DNA of 64,000 nucleotides from Sphingobacterium faecium (GTDB lineage Bacteria; Bacteroidota; Bacteroidia; Sphingobacteriales; Sphingobacteriaceae), in NCBI RefSeq assembly GCF_003054045.1, contig NZ_QBKH01000006.1, positions 1 to 64,000 on the forward strand. The letters are read 5' to 3'. The stretch's first letter is position 1, and each line of letters begins with the position of its first letter. Made by a program: the position numbers and the translations under genes. Below, piece by piece: positions 9,452-18,320 of the stretch. The notes beneath the pieces were generated by a model. That model was given only the letters and a program-made list of their open reading frames with translations. It did not search any database and was not told the DNA's origin.

Positions 9452-9703
9452 ATTATATCTATTTAGTGATCAATTACTATAATAACGTTTGAAGTGGGTA
9501 AAATGTTTTGTATGAAAAGAATAAACATCTTAAAACCGTTAGCTTTTGTATGCGAACTACATCATATTTTGATAGATCTATTGTGGGCCAAAAAAAATTA
9601 GCGATAAAAAAGGGACTATCGAGAACTTATTATAATCGCTTATGGAAAAATCCATGTAAAAGGCAATTGCATGGATAGCTGGTTAGGGGAAGTGTTTATT
9701 ATA
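9452..9703. other. gene-free stretch
   Basis: No coding region or recognisable RNA is visible between the coiled-coil gene and the aminotransferase terminator. Confidence 0.5.
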
Positions 9704-9741
9704 AAATAAAGGCTTATCACACAAGTGATAAGCCCTTATTT
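9704..9741 (-). terminator. terminator of aminotransferase gene
   Basis: Stem 9704-9720 pairs with 9725-9741 (17 bp, one weak pair) around a 4-nt loop; A/T-rich flanks give a U run on the minus strand. It lies about 50 bp beyond the end of the aminotransferase gene. Confidence 0.75.
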
Positions 9742-9789
9742 CATAGTTAAGTGAACAGGAATACAGTTTTGAACATGTATTCGATCGAC

Positions 9790-10989
9790 TTATAGTGTAC
9801 GGCCAGGATATACTTCGAGACCTTTTTCTAAACAGATCAATGCTTTTTTCAGGTCTTGTTGATTGAGTACGTATGCTAAACGAACTTCATTGTTTCCTGC
9901 GCCTGGAGTACTGTAAAATCCAGTAGCTGGTGCCATCATCACGGTCTCGTTTTCGTAAGCAAATTCTTCTAACATCCACTGACAGAATTTATCTGCATTG
10001 TCAATGGGTAATTTTGCTACAACATAAAATGCACCCCCAGGGTTTGGTGAAAATGCACCTTCAATTTTATTTAAGCCATTGACCAATGTATCACGACGGG
10101 CAGTATATTCTTTTGAAACAGCTTCAAAGTAACTATCGGGAGTATCTACAGCTGCCTCAGCAGCAATCTGACCTTCTAAAGAAGGGCTTAAGCGTGCTTG
10201 GGCAAATTTAAGTGCTACTTGGTATAGTTCTTTGTTTTTTGTTATTAAGCAACCTATTCTAGCCCCACAAGCTGAATAGCGTTTTGATACCGTATCAAAA
10301 ACAACCACGTGCTGCTCTAATCCTTCCATATGCATAGGTGAAATAAATTCACGACCATCATAGCAGAATTCACGGTATGCTTCGTCAGAAAATAAGTACA
10401 AGTCATATTTTAAACAAAGTTCACGTAAGGCTTCTAGCTCTTCTCTGGAATATAAATAACCTGTTGGGTTATTTGGATTGCAGATAGCAATAGCTTTTGT
10501 CTTATCGGTGATCACTTTTTCAAATTCGGCGATAGAGGGTAAAGCAAAACCACTCTCGATGTAAGACATGATCGGCTTAACCACGATATCTGCTGAACAT
10601 GCAAAACCATTATAATTAGCATAGAAAGGCTCTGGAATAATAACTTCTTCACCAGGGTTCAAACAGGCTTGCATAGCAATCATAATCGCTTCAGAGCCAC
10701 CAGTTGTTACTAAAATATCAGTAGGTTCGATATGGTAGTTTAAATTATTGTAGTAGGTCGAGAGTTTATTGCGATAGGAAGCTGTTCCTTCTGAAGCCGT
10801 ATATGCCCAAACTTTGAAGTCCATGTTTTTTAAAGCATTAAGCATCACCTCTGGTGTTTCAATGTCTGGCTGTCCGATATTTAAGTGATAGATTTTTTTT
10901 CCTTCTTTCTTTGCTTGATCAGCAAAAGGTGTAAGTTTTCTAATTGGGGAAGCGGGCATATCATACCCTTTTGTTGATATAGATGGCAT
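9790..10989 (-). CDS. class I pyridoxal-phosphate aminotransferase
   Basis: 399-aa fold-type I PLP enzyme (AAT_I superfamily), cytoplasmic. PLP is expected to bind Lys236 in DTVSKRYSACGARIG; NPNNPTGYLYSREEL contains the conserved Asn and the PLP contacts, and SDEAYREF the Asp/Tyr pair. The N terminus (SPIRKLTPFADQAKKEGKKIYHLNIGQPDIETP) is typical of aspartate or aromatic aminotransferases of the AspC/PatA type. Substrate cannot be told from sequence; aspartate transamination is the usual annotation. Single-gene transcript with its own terminator. Confidence 0.9.
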   Translation of the reverse strand: MPSISTKGYDMPASPIRKLTPFADQAKKEGKKIYHLNIGQPDIETPEVMLNALKNMDFKVWAYTASEGTASYRNKLSTYYNNLNYHIEPTDILVTTGGSEAIMIAMQACLNPGEEVIIPEPFYANYNGFACSADIVVKPIMSYIESGFALPSIAEFEKVITDKTKAIAICNPNNPTGYLYSREELEALRELCLKYDLYLFSDEAYREFCYDGREFISPMHMEGLEQHVVVFDTVSKRYSACGARIGCLITKNKELYQVALKFAQARLSPSLEGQIAAEAAVDTPDSYFEAVSKEYTARRDTLVNGLNKIEGAFSPNPGGAFYVVAKLPIDNADKFCQWMLEEFAYENETVMMAPATGFYSTPGAGNNEVRLAYVLNQQDLKKALICLEKGLEVYPGRTL

Positions 10990-11032
10990 TATTTTATATA
11001 AATTAGCAATACAAATTTAAGGAATAAAAACT

Positions 11033-11062
11033 AAAAAAGCCACTTTAGTTGAAGTGGCTTTT
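11033..11062 (-). terminator. terminator of DUF1573 gene
   Basis: AAAAGCCACTT (11035-11045) pairs perfectly with 11052-11062; the A run at 11033-11038 gives a U run on the minus strand. It follows the DUF1573 gene and precedes the aminotransferase start. Confidence 0.7.
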
Positions 11063-11087
11063 GTTCATGACGATATAGGTAAAGTAA

Positions 11088-11462
11088 TTACTCTACAATT
11101 CCCTTAATGTACAATGTTTTTACAGGTGTTTTCGTATTGGATGTTACAGTAAAGCTCTTTGTAAATGGAGCCTTTGATGCCGCATTGAACGTCACCTTAA
11201 TTGTTCCTGTATCACCTGGTTTTATTGGTGTTTTTGTGAACTCTGCCACTGAACATCCACATGATGGTTTTACATCACCAATGATAATCGGCTCACTACC
11301 TACGTTTGAAAATTTGAAACTATATGAAACTGGTGTTCCTTGTGCAATCTTTCCAAAATCATGCGTTTCCTTCTCAAATTTAAACTCGCTCTGACTCGTT
11401 TGCATTGCAGTAAATCCTACAAATGCGATAATAACAGTTAATACGGCTAAAAACTTTTTCAT
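11088..11462 (-). CDS. secreted DUF1573 domain protein
   Basis: 124-aa exported protein. Residues 1-20 form a signal peptide (KKFLAVLTVIIAFVGFTAMQ); the rest is one DUF1573 domain, an Ig-like beta sandwich, with the family hallmark KFEKETHDFGKIAQGTPVSYSF and IIIGDVKPSCGCSVAEFTKTPI. The SCGC cysteine pair is typical of the family. The function is unknown; a periplasmic or surface location is expected. Monocistronic, with its own terminator. Confidence 0.88.
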   Translation of the reverse strand: MKKFLAVLTVIIAFVGFTAMQTSQSEFKFEKETHDFGKIAQGTPVSYSFKFSNVGSEPIIIGDVKPSCGCSVAEFTKTPIKPGDTGTIKVTFNAASKAPFTKSFTVTSNTKTPVKTLYIKGIVE

Positions 11463-11589
11463 ATCTTCTTCTTCTTTATTTGTTTACTATGCTACTTGAT
11501 AATGTCAAACAACGTACCAAAGTAGCCATTTAGACTTTCATTTATTGGATAAAAGGAGCTAATAACAATAATATTACATTTATGTCAGA

Positions 11590-12555
11590 TTAGATAATTC
11601 CTTCTTTTAACAAATCCTGAATGTGAATAATACCATCATATTTTCCTGCCTGTAAAACAATCAGTTGGGAAATGTTATTTTGGCGCATCATATGCAACGC
11701 ATTTACTGCGAGTTCAGATTTGTCAATTGTTTTAGGGTGTGCACCCATGATGTCAGCGGCAGTGAGTCCAGTTAAATCCTGATGATTTTCGAGCATACGT
11801 CGAATATCACCATCGGTGATCACGCCAATAATCTGATCTTGCTCCAATACAGCAACTGCACCTAATCTATGTTGCGTAATGGTGAGTATAATTTCTCTGA
11901 TACGCGCATTACTTTGAATTTTTGGTTTTTCATTTTGATCTGAAAGATCGGCAACTTTTAGATAGAGTTTTTTGCCGAGTGCTCCTCCGGGGTGATACTT
12001 GGCAAAATCTTGATGTGAAAAATCACGACACTCTTGAAGACATACGGCTAAGGCATCGCCCATCGCCAATTGCGCTGTCGTACTGGAGGTAGGAGCGAGG
12101 TTGTTTGGGCATGCTTCTTTGTCAACTGTAGTGTCTAATACATAATCAGCTTGTTCAGCTAAATAAGAATTAATATTTCCAACAAGAGCTACCAAAGTAT
12201 TGCCTGTTTGCTTCAAGAAAGGCACCAATACTTTGATTTCAGGAGTCGTTCCGCTTTTGGAAATGGCAATGATTAAATCTTGCTGTTGAATGATCCCTAA
12301 ATCACCATGAATGGCATCAGCGGCGTGCATAAAAATGGATGGTGTTCCTGTCGAATTCATTGTTGCAACAATTTTTTGAGCAATTATTGCACTTTTTCCT
12401 ATGCCGGTAACGATGACTCTACCCTGTAAGTTTACAATTTGTTTAACCACGTTAACAAAGTCGTCGTCAATCCGTTGTGACAAGTCGGCTACCGCTTTAG
12501 CTTCTTCTTGTATCGCTTGGATAGCTATATTTTTTATATCGATGTTGCTTTTCAC
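11590..12555 (-). CDS. kdsD: arabinose-5-phosphate isomerase (KpsF/GutQ family)
   Basis: Converts ribulose 5-phosphate to arabinose 5-phosphate, the first step to Kdo for LPS. SIS domain at about residues 30-170 (VTGIGKSAIIAQKIVATMNSTG, AISKSGTTPEIK), then two CBS motifs (about 195-320, ITDGDIRRMLENH). I chose the GTG at 12555 (321 aa, canonical length, VKSNIDIKNIAI) because the only longer in-frame start, a TTG at 12594, falls inside a TATTTTTG promoter element (12592-12599). kdsA, the next-but-one enzyme of the pathway, is beyond recQ on the other strand. Confidence 0.9.
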   Translation of the reverse strand: MKSNIDIKNIAIQAIQEEAKAVADLSQRIDDDFVNVVKQIVNLQGRVIVTGIGKSAIIAQKIVATMNSTGTPSIFMHAADAIHGDLGIIQQQDLIIAISKSGTTPEIKVLVPFLKQTGNTLVALVGNINSYLAEQADYVLDTTVDKEACPNNLAPTSSTTAQLAMGDALAVCLQECRDFSHQDFAKYHPGGALGKKLYLKVADLSDQNEKPKIQSNARIREIILTITQHRLGAVAVLEQDQIIGVITDGDIRRMLENHQDLTGLTAADIMGAHPKTIDKSELAVNALHMMRQNNISQLIVLQAGKYDGIIHIQDLLKEGII

Positions 12556-12591
12556 AAATAAAATATCTACTTTTATATTAAAGAATGAATA

Positions 12592-12599
12592 CAAAAATA
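12592..12599 (-). promoter_or_regulatory. candidate -7 element of kdsD
   Basis: TATTTTTG on the minus strand matches TAnnTTTG and sits about 37 bp before the GTG start, giving a leader of around 30 nt. Confidence 0.4.
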
Positions 12600-12635
12600 G
12601 GTTATTTTACAGATTTTTTGGTCATTTATCTATCT

Positions 12636-12643
12636 TATTTTTG
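12636..12643 (+). promoter_or_regulatory. candidate -7 element of recQ
   Basis: TATTTTTG matches TAnnTTTG and ends only 11 nt before the recQ ATG, implying a leader of fewer than ten nucleotides. A TTG at 12618-12620 is closer than the usual -33 spacing. Confidence 0.4.
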
Positions 12644-12654
12644 CCCGAGGCTCG

Positions 12655-14844
12655 ATGGAAATAGAAAAATCACTTTTCGACAATTTACAAGATTTTTTTG
12701 GTTTTGATACTTTTAAAGGGGATCAAGAAGCAATCATAACAAACGTGCTCCAGAGAAAGGACACATTTGTCATCATGCCTACTGGAGGTGGTAAATCCAT
12801 CTGTTACCAGCTACCGGCATTGATGAGTGAGGGGACAGCAATTGTCATTTCACCTTTAATTGCCTTGATGAAAAACCAAGTTGATCAACTTCGCGCGTTT
12901 GGCGGAGAGGATAGTATTGCTCACTTTTTAAATTCTTCATTGAATAAAGGTGATATTATGCGTGTTAAACAGGATGTTACGGCAGGAAAAACAAAATTAC
13001 TATATGTTGCACCAGAGTCGCTTTCCAAATTGGAAAACGTCGAATTTCTGAAGCAGATTACGGTTTCTTTTGTTGCTGTAGATGAGGCTCATTGTATCTC
13101 CGAGTGGGGACATGACTTCCGTCCTGAATATCGCAAGATTCGTCAAGTTATCAATGGTATTGGTGAAAATATTCCCATTATTGCATTGACAGCTACTGCT
13201 ACACCAAAGGTGCAGTCCGATATTCGTAAGAATCTTCAAATGAATGATGCCATGCTCTTTAAATCTTCTTTTAATAGGGGTAATTTATTCTATGAAGTAA
13301 GACCTAAGAAAGATGTTGTTAAAGAAATTGTAAGATTTATCAAAGGTCAATCTGGAAAAACGGGTATTATTTATTGCTTAAGCCGTAAGAAGGTTGAGGA
13401 GATTAGTGAAGTCTTAAATATCAATGGAATCAAAGCTCTTCCTTATCATGCTGGTCTGGACGCTAAAACGCGTGCTGATACACAGGATAAATTTTTAATG
13501 GAGGATGTAGAGGTTATCGTGGCAACGATTGCTTTTGGTATGGGGATCGATAAACCCGATGTACGTTTTGTCATTCACCATGATATTCCAAAATCAATGG
13601 AAGGTTACTACCAAGAGACGGGTCGTGCTGGTCGTGATGGTGGAGAGGGTATATGTTTAGCTTTTTACTCAGAAAAGGACGTCGAGAAATTAACGAAATT
13701 CATGAAGGACAAGCCTGTTGCTGAAAGGGAAATAGGTACTCAAATTCTGAAAGAAGTTATTGATTATTCCGAATCTGCGGTTTGTCGACGTAAACAAATT
13801 TTACATTACTTTGGAGAGAACTTTGATGAAACGGGCTGTAGTAATATGTGTGATAATTGCCGTTCGCCAAAAACTTACTTTGAAGCGGAGGGCTCTTTAT
13901 TAGAAGTGCTATCTTTCATCAAAGAGCAAGGGGAGAATTTTGATGATCTACATGTGATCAATGTCATGATCGGTCAAAATAATCAACCTGTTTCTGCATA
14001 TAAACATGACGAACACCCATTATTTGGAAAAGGTAAGGATAAAGGACTTGTTTATTGGGAATCTTTGGTTCGTCAAGCAGTTCTGAATAACTTTTTAGCT
14101 AAGGATATTGATCATTATGGTTTATTAAAAATGACCGATATAGGACGTCATTATTTAGAAAATCCATATGCGTTGAAATTTGTGATGAATCGTCCTTTGG
14201 ATTTTTCAGGGGATTCTTCATCTGAAGATGCTGGACATGCTACTGGAGCTTTAGATACCGAGTTGTTGAAGATGTTAAAAGATCTTCGTAAAAAGATTGC
14301 CAAATCAAAATCTTTACCTCCGTTTGTTATTTTTCAAGATCCATCGTTAGATGAAATGTGTACGCATTATCCTGTTTCATTGGATGAGCTGAAGCAGATA
14401 CAAGGAGTGGGGAATGGTAAAGCGGTGAAGTTTGGTGCACAGTTTGTTGAATTGATCAAAAACTATGTAGAGGAAAATGATATCGATCGCCCAGTTGATT
14501 TGGTGATTAAGGGGACAGCTAATAAGTCTGCTTTAAAGGTTGCCATTATACAGAATATCGATCGTAAGATTGGATTAGATGATATTGCTGCGGCTAAGGG
14601 AATCAGCTATGAGGATTTGTTGAAAGAAGTAGAGACCATCGTCAATGCAGGTACAAAACTTAATATCGGATATTTCGTTGATGAGATGATCGATCAAGAT
14701 CGTCAAGATGAGGTTTACGATTACTTTAAACAGGCTGATTCAGATTCTATTAATCAAGCTTTGAAAGATTTAGGTGGAGATGACTATTCGTATGAAGATA
14801 TTCAATTGATGCGAATTAAATTTATGTCTGAATTAGGAAATTAG
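12655..14844 (+). CDS. recQ: ATP-dependent DNA helicase RecQ
   Basis: 3'-5' superfamily 2 DNA helicase (729 aa) for recombination and replication-fork repair. Walker A MPTGGGKS (Gly44-Ser48), DEAH box at residues 143-146 followed by the aromatic-rich loop CISEWGHDFRPEY, and helicase C motif ATIAFGMGIDKPDVRFVIHHD ending in QETGRAGRDG. The zinc-binding region carries CRRKQILHYFGE...CSNMCDNC, then RQC winged helix and an HRDC-like domain (YPVSLDELKQIQGVGNGKAVKFG). A further 150-residue acidic C-terminal extension is common in Bacteroidota RecQ. kdsA follows after 15 bp, so the two may share a transcript. Confidence 0.96.
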   Translation: MEIEKSLFDNLQDFFGFDTFKGDQEAIITNVLQRKDTFVIMPTGGGKSICYQLPALMSEGTAIVISPLIALMKNQVDQLRAFGGEDSIAHFLNSSLNKGDIMRVKQDVTAGKTKLLYVAPESLSKLENVEFLKQITVSFVAVDEAHCISEWGHDFRPEYRKIRQVINGIGENIPIIALTATATPKVQSDIRKNLQMNDAMLFKSSFNRGNLFYEVRPKKDVVKEIVRFIKGQSGKTGIIYCLSRKKVEEISEVLNINGIKALPYHAGLDAKTRADTQDKFLMEDVEVIVATIAFGMGIDKPDVRFVIHHDIPKSMEGYYQETGRAGRDGGEGICLAFYSEKDVEKLTKFMKDKPVAEREIGTQILKEVIDYSESAVCRRKQILHYFGENFDETGCSNMCDNCRSPKTYFEAEGSLLEVLSFIKEQGENFDDLHVINVMIGQNNQPVSAYKHDEHPLFGKGKDKGLVYWESLVRQAVLNNFLAKDIDHYGLLKMTDIGRHYLENPYALKFVMNRPLDFSGDSSSEDAGHATGALDTELLKMLKDLRKKIAKSKSLPPFVIFQDPSLDEMCTHYPVSLDELKQIQGVGNGKAVKFGAQFVELIKNYVEENDIDRPVDLVIKGTANKSALKVAIIQNIDRKIGLDDIAAAKGISYEDLLKEVETIVNAGTKLNIGYFVDEMIDQDRQDEVYDYFKQADSDSINQALKDLGGDDYSYEDIQLMRIKFMSELGN

Positions 14845-14859
14845 AAACGCATATAATAA

Positions 14860-15675
14860 ATGATAAATACAGTACTACCTCAAATTAAAAATGGAGATTC
14901 TACGAATTTCTTTTTAATGGCAGGGCCATGTGCGATAGAAGGAGAAGAAATTGCTTTACGTATCGCGGAGAAAATCGTTACCATTACTGATCGCTTACAT
15001 ATTCCTTATATATTTAAAGGTTCTTATCGTAAAGCAAACCGATCTCGTGTAGATTCTTTTACGGGTATCGGCGATGAGAAAGCATTGCGTATTTTAGAGA
15101 AGGTGGGTAAAACATTTGGAGTACCTACAGTGACCGATATCCATGAAAGTCACGAAGCCGCATTGGCAGCAGCTTATGTTGATGTTTTGCAAATTCCAGC
15201 TTTTTTATGTCGTCAGACGGAATTGCTTGTAGCTGCGGCTGAAACGGGTAAAGTGGTGAATATAAAGAAGGGACAATTTTTAAATGCAGCTTCGATGAAA
15301 TTTGCTGTTGATAAAGTGATAGACTCGGGCAATAAAAATGTGATGTTGACTGATCGTGGTAATACATTTGGATACCAAGATTTAATTGTTGATTTCAGAG
15401 GTATTCCTGAAATGCGTGGTTTTGGTGTACCTACAATCATGGATTGTACGCACTCTTTACAGCAACCAAATCAAACTTCTGGAGTGACAGGAGGTAAGCC
15501 CGAATTGATCGAAACGATTGCTAAAGCTGCAATCGCTGTAGGTGCTGATGGCTTGTTTATTGAAACGCATCCAAATCCTGCGCAAGCCAAATCAGATGGT
15601 GCCAATATGCTGCACTTAGATTATCTGGAAGATTTAATGGAAAAATTAGTTCGTGTAAGACAAGCTATTCTTTAA
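14860..15675 (+). CDS. kdsA: 3-deoxy-8-phosphooctulonate synthase
   Basis: Kdo-8-phosphate synthase (271 aa) condensing arabinose 5-phosphate with phosphoenolpyruvate in the LPS-core pathway. TIM barrel with MAGPCAIEGEE near the N terminus; Cys24 at this position is the mark of the metal-dependent class, whereas the metal-free class has Asn here. FKGSYRKANRSRVDSFTG is the PEP/A5P-binding segment, and the C-terminal His/Glu/Asp metal ligands appear in TDIHESH, GLFIETHPNP and SDGANML. It uses the product of KdsD, encoded divergently on the far side of recQ. Confidence 0.95.
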   Translation: MINTVLPQIKNGDSTNFFLMAGPCAIEGEEIALRIAEKIVTITDRLHIPYIFKGSYRKANRSRVDSFTGIGDEKALRILEKVGKTFGVPTVTDIHESHEAALAAAYVDVLQIPAFLCRQTELLVAAAETGKVVNIKKGQFLNAASMKFAVDKVIDSGNKNVMLTDRGNTFGYQDLIVDFRGIPEMRGFGVPTIMDCTHSLQQPNQTSGVTGGKPELIETIAKAAIAVGADGLFIETHPNPAQAKSDGANMLHLDYLEDLMEKLVRVRQAIL

Positions 15676-15734
15676 CACGAATGATCATAGTGTAGCGTCC
15701 TAGAATAGGATGACATAAAAATTTGACGGTAATT

Positions 15735-15768
15735 ATCCTTGCTTGACTATTTCAAGTAAGGATTTTTT
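15735..15768 (+). terminator. terminator of kdsA
   Basis: ATCCTTGCTTGA (15735-15746) pairs with 15752-15763 (one G-U pair), 5-nt loop, then six T. It closes the recQ-kdsA unit. Confidence 0.8.
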
Positions 15769-15870
15769 GTTTCTGTACTTGACTAGGTGTTTTCTGCAAC
15801 TCGATATCCATTCCAATTATTTTTTGCATAACTCTAGTGATTTGTTTTTTTGATTTGTCTTAATAATAGT

Positions 15871-15878
15871 TAGATTTG
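15871..15878 (+). promoter_or_regulatory. candidate -7 element of SGNH hydrolase gene
   Basis: TAGATTTG matches TAnnTTTG exactly; a TTG at 15850-15852 lies 18 nt upstream. The ATG is at 15895, giving a leader near 10 nt. Confidence 0.45.
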
Positions 15879-15894
15879 ATTCTCAATCTAAATT

Positions 15895-16983
15895 ATGAAG
15901 TTAAACTTATTTTTGTCTTTTTTAGGACTTTTTATTGCTTTCAGCTCATCTGCACAACAGCTTAAGTGGAATGACCCTCTTAAAAATAAGGCGATCCAAG
16001 GACGTATAGCTACGGAAGAATTAGCAAATTATTATCGATTGCCAGATCAGTTAAAAAGTCAGGTTCGATCACCGGTTTGGAGCCTCGGGACCAATAGTGC
16101 TGGTTTATATGTTGATTTTAAGACTGATGCTTCAGCGATTACGATTCGTTATAAAGTCAGTGGTTCGTTGGATATGCCCCATATGCCAACTACTGGGGTG
16201 AGCGGCGTAGATCTTTATGCAAAAGATGACAAAGGAAACTGGAATTGGGCATTTGGGAACTATAATTTTGCAGATACTGTTACTTATACCTATCAGAAAT
16301 TAGGTGAAAATGCTCATTTTACTTATCGGTTATACCTACCCTTGTACAATACTGTTGAATGGTTGGAAATAGGGGTAGAAAACGATAAAAACTTTAAGTT
16401 TGAAGTGGAAGAGGGCAAACCTATCGTGATTTATGGTACTTCAATCGCACAAGGTGCCTGTGCTACAAGACCAGGTCTGGCATGGAGTAATATGTTGGGA
16501 AGAGCGGTTCCAAGTCCCATCGTCAATGTTGCTTTTTCGGGAAATGGCCGTTTGGAGCAGCCGATTATCAACCATATCAATCAAGTCGATGCAGCTGTGT
16601 ATATCTTAGATTGTATCCCGAATCTAGCATTAACAAAAGATAGAACCGCTCATCAACTGGATTCTTTGTTGACGAATGCAGTTGATGAAATTAGGAAAAG
16701 ACATCCCAAAACTCCTATTATCATTACGGAGCATAGTTCTGGATTTAACAAGGCTATTTTTAATTTAGATAAAAATGAAGAATACCGCAAAAGCAGTGCG
16801 GTTGCCTATGCATTTGTTGGTCGTGTAGCCGCATCTGGGGATAAGAATTTATATTTGTTAACCAATAAGGAAATTGGATTGGATATAAATTCAACAGTTG
16901 ATTATGCACATCCGAATGATATTGGCATGCTTAAAATAGCTGATGCGTACCAAAAGCTGATTGCCAAAATACTTAAGAAGTAG
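15895..16983 (+). CDS. secreted SGNH/GDSL hydrolase with GxDLY domain
   Basis: 362-aa exported esterase-like enzyme. Signal peptide at residues 1-20 (FLSFLGLFIAFSSSAQQ). An N-terminal jelly-roll domain carries TGVSGVDLYAKD, the GxDLY signature; the SGNH domain follows from about residue 175. Putative catalytic residues are Ser183 (IYGTSIAQG), the oxyanion Asn217 (SGNGR) and Asp336/His339 (DYAHPND). Family members deacetylate or de-esterify polysaccharides; the substrate here is not visible. Its end overlaps the convergent flavoprotein gene by 11 bp. Confidence 0.88.
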   Translation: MKLNLFLSFLGLFIAFSSSAQQLKWNDPLKNKAIQGRIATEELANYYRLPDQLKSQVRSPVWSLGTNSAGLYVDFKTDASAITIRYKVSGSLDMPHMPTTGVSGVDLYAKDDKGNWNWAFGNYNFADTVTYTYQKLGENAHFTYRLYLPLYNTVEWLEIGVENDKNFKFEVEEGKPIVIYGTSIAQGACATRPGLAWSNMLGRAVPSPIVNVAFSGNGRLEQPIINHINQVDAAVYILDCIPNLALTKDRTAHQLDSLLTNAVDEIRKRHPKTPIIITEHSSGFNKAIFNLDKNEEYRKSSAVAYAFVGRVAASGDKNLYLLTNKEIGLDINSTVDYAHPNDIGMLKIADAYQKLIAKILKK

Positions 16984-18148
16984 CTCGCTTATCTATAGAT
17001 GAAGCGATCCATGCTCCTGTGCTAAAGCATGCCTGCAAGAGGTATCCTCCTGTAGGCGCTTCCCAATCGATCATCTCGCCTGCGCAGTACACGTTAGGAA
17101 ACTGATGGAGTGCAAGATTTTCACGAAGTTCTTTAAAAGGTATGCCTCCAGCTGTGGAAATAACTTCATCAATCGGTCTTAATCCAGACACTTGAATGGG
17201 ATAATGTTTTATCGCGTCAGCTAAAGCTTCGGGATTGGTAAAGGTGTGTTTATCGAGGCGTTTTAAAAGGGCCGTTGCTGTTGCTGATAATCTGAGCTTG
17301 GTCTTGAGTATGGTGCTGACCTGGCCGCCAGATTGAAGCTGCTTGACAATAGCATCTTTAGTCAAGTTTGGTTTAAGATCAATATGAAGGTTTAACGGAA
17401 AATGGAAAGTTCTGGTGTACCGGTTCATATAATATAAAGGGCTACCCTCTATACCATATTTTGTAAATACCATTTCTCCTAATTTCTTTGTATTTTGAAA
17501 GGAAATTTCAATGTTTTTTAAGACCTGTCCCTCTAAATTAGCATAATCATCCGTTGTATTGTATCCAGAGTTGGCAGCTTGCAGGGGTTTTATCGTGATG
17601 TTTTTATTTTCTAATAGGGATATCCATGCTGCGTCCGATCCCGTTTTTTTCCAAGAGCCTCCTCCTAATGCTAATATCAGTTTTTGATAAGGCTTATGGA
17701 TCGGTTCGTTGTTGTGATTTAAGGTCACCGAGTGCCGATCGAAATCAATGAAATTATGTTCATAATGTATCATAACGCCCAGTTGCTTGAGCTGGTCTAA
17801 CCATGCTTGCAATACCTGTATCGGCTTGATATCTTTTTCGGGGAATATTTTTCCTGAACTTCCTACATACGTGGAAATGCCGATCTCGGCTAGCCACGCA
17901 ACGGTATGACTGTTGTCAAATGATTGAACGATATGCTGGATCTGTTTGGCATCATATTTTTCTACGAAGGATGCGATCGGTTCGCTATGTGTGAGATTAA
18001 AGCCACCATGTCCTGCAACTAAGAATTTCCTTGCTGCAGCTTTATTTTTCTCGTAAATATGCACTTTGTAGCCTTTTTTTGCTAGTTGATGTGCTGCCAT
18101 TAATCCTGCAGGACCTGCACCAATGATGATAATAGGATCTTCGTTCAT
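16973..18148 (-). CDS. HI0933/PP_4765-type flavoprotein (NAD(P)/FAD oxidoreductase)
   Basis: 391-aa flavoprotein. Dinucleotide-binding motif IIIIGAGPAGLMAAHQLAKKGYKVHIYEKN at the N terminus, then KFLVAGHGGFNLTHSE, and the C-terminal FAD contact PNVYCAGEMIDWEAPTGGYLLQACFSTG. The pattern fits the HI0933-like superfamily, PP_4765 branch; physiological reaction unknown. I prefer the ATG at 18148; the upstream TTG at 18157 lies inside a TATTTTTG promoter-like element (18155-18162), which would leave an almost leaderless mRNA. It converges on and overlaps the SGNH hydrolase gene by 11 bp. Confidence 0.88.
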   Translation of the reverse strand: MNEDPIIIIGAGPAGLMAAHQLAKKGYKVHIYEKNKAAARKFLVAGHGGFNLTHSEPIASFVEKYDAKQIQHIVQSFDNSHTVAWLAEIGISTYVGSSGKIFPEKDIKPIQVLQAWLDQLKQLGVMIHYEHNFIDFDRHSVTLNHNNEPIHKPYQKLILALGGGSWKKTGSDAAWISLLENKNITIKPLQAANSGYNTTDDYANLEGQVLKNIEISFQNTKKLGEMVFTKYGIEGSPLYYMNRYTRTFHFPLNLHIDLKPNLTKDAIVKQLQSGGQVSTILKTKLRLSATATALLKRLDKHTFTNPEALADAIKHYPIQVSGLRPIDEVISTAGGIPFKELRENLALHQFPNVYCAGEMIDWEAPTGGYLLQACFSTGAWIASSIDKRATS

Positions 18149-18221
18149 TTGCTGCAAAAATAAGCATTTAAGATCATGAATAGCGTAGGCAGGATCAAAA
18201 TCATTGACCGCATGAATAGGG

Positions 18222-18256
18222 AAGATGATGTACTAACCTTGGTCAGTCATCATCTT
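18222..18256. terminator. weak hairpin downstream of acr3
   Basis: AAGATGATG (18222-18230) pairs with 18248-18256 around a partly paired 17-nt interior. It lies beyond the end of the ars operon, but the U run is poor, so this is a tentative call. Confidence 0.35.
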
Positions 18257-18320
18257 TTATTGTAGGTGTGTAATTTCTGCAATTTTAATTAAAGACTCTT
18301 TTTAGTGTTTTATGGGTACT

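Noticed and set aside
12556..12594. Longer kdsD start (TTG at 12594)
   Set aside because: It lies inside a TATTTTTG promoter element and adds residues not typical of KdsD; GTG 12555 gives the canonical length.
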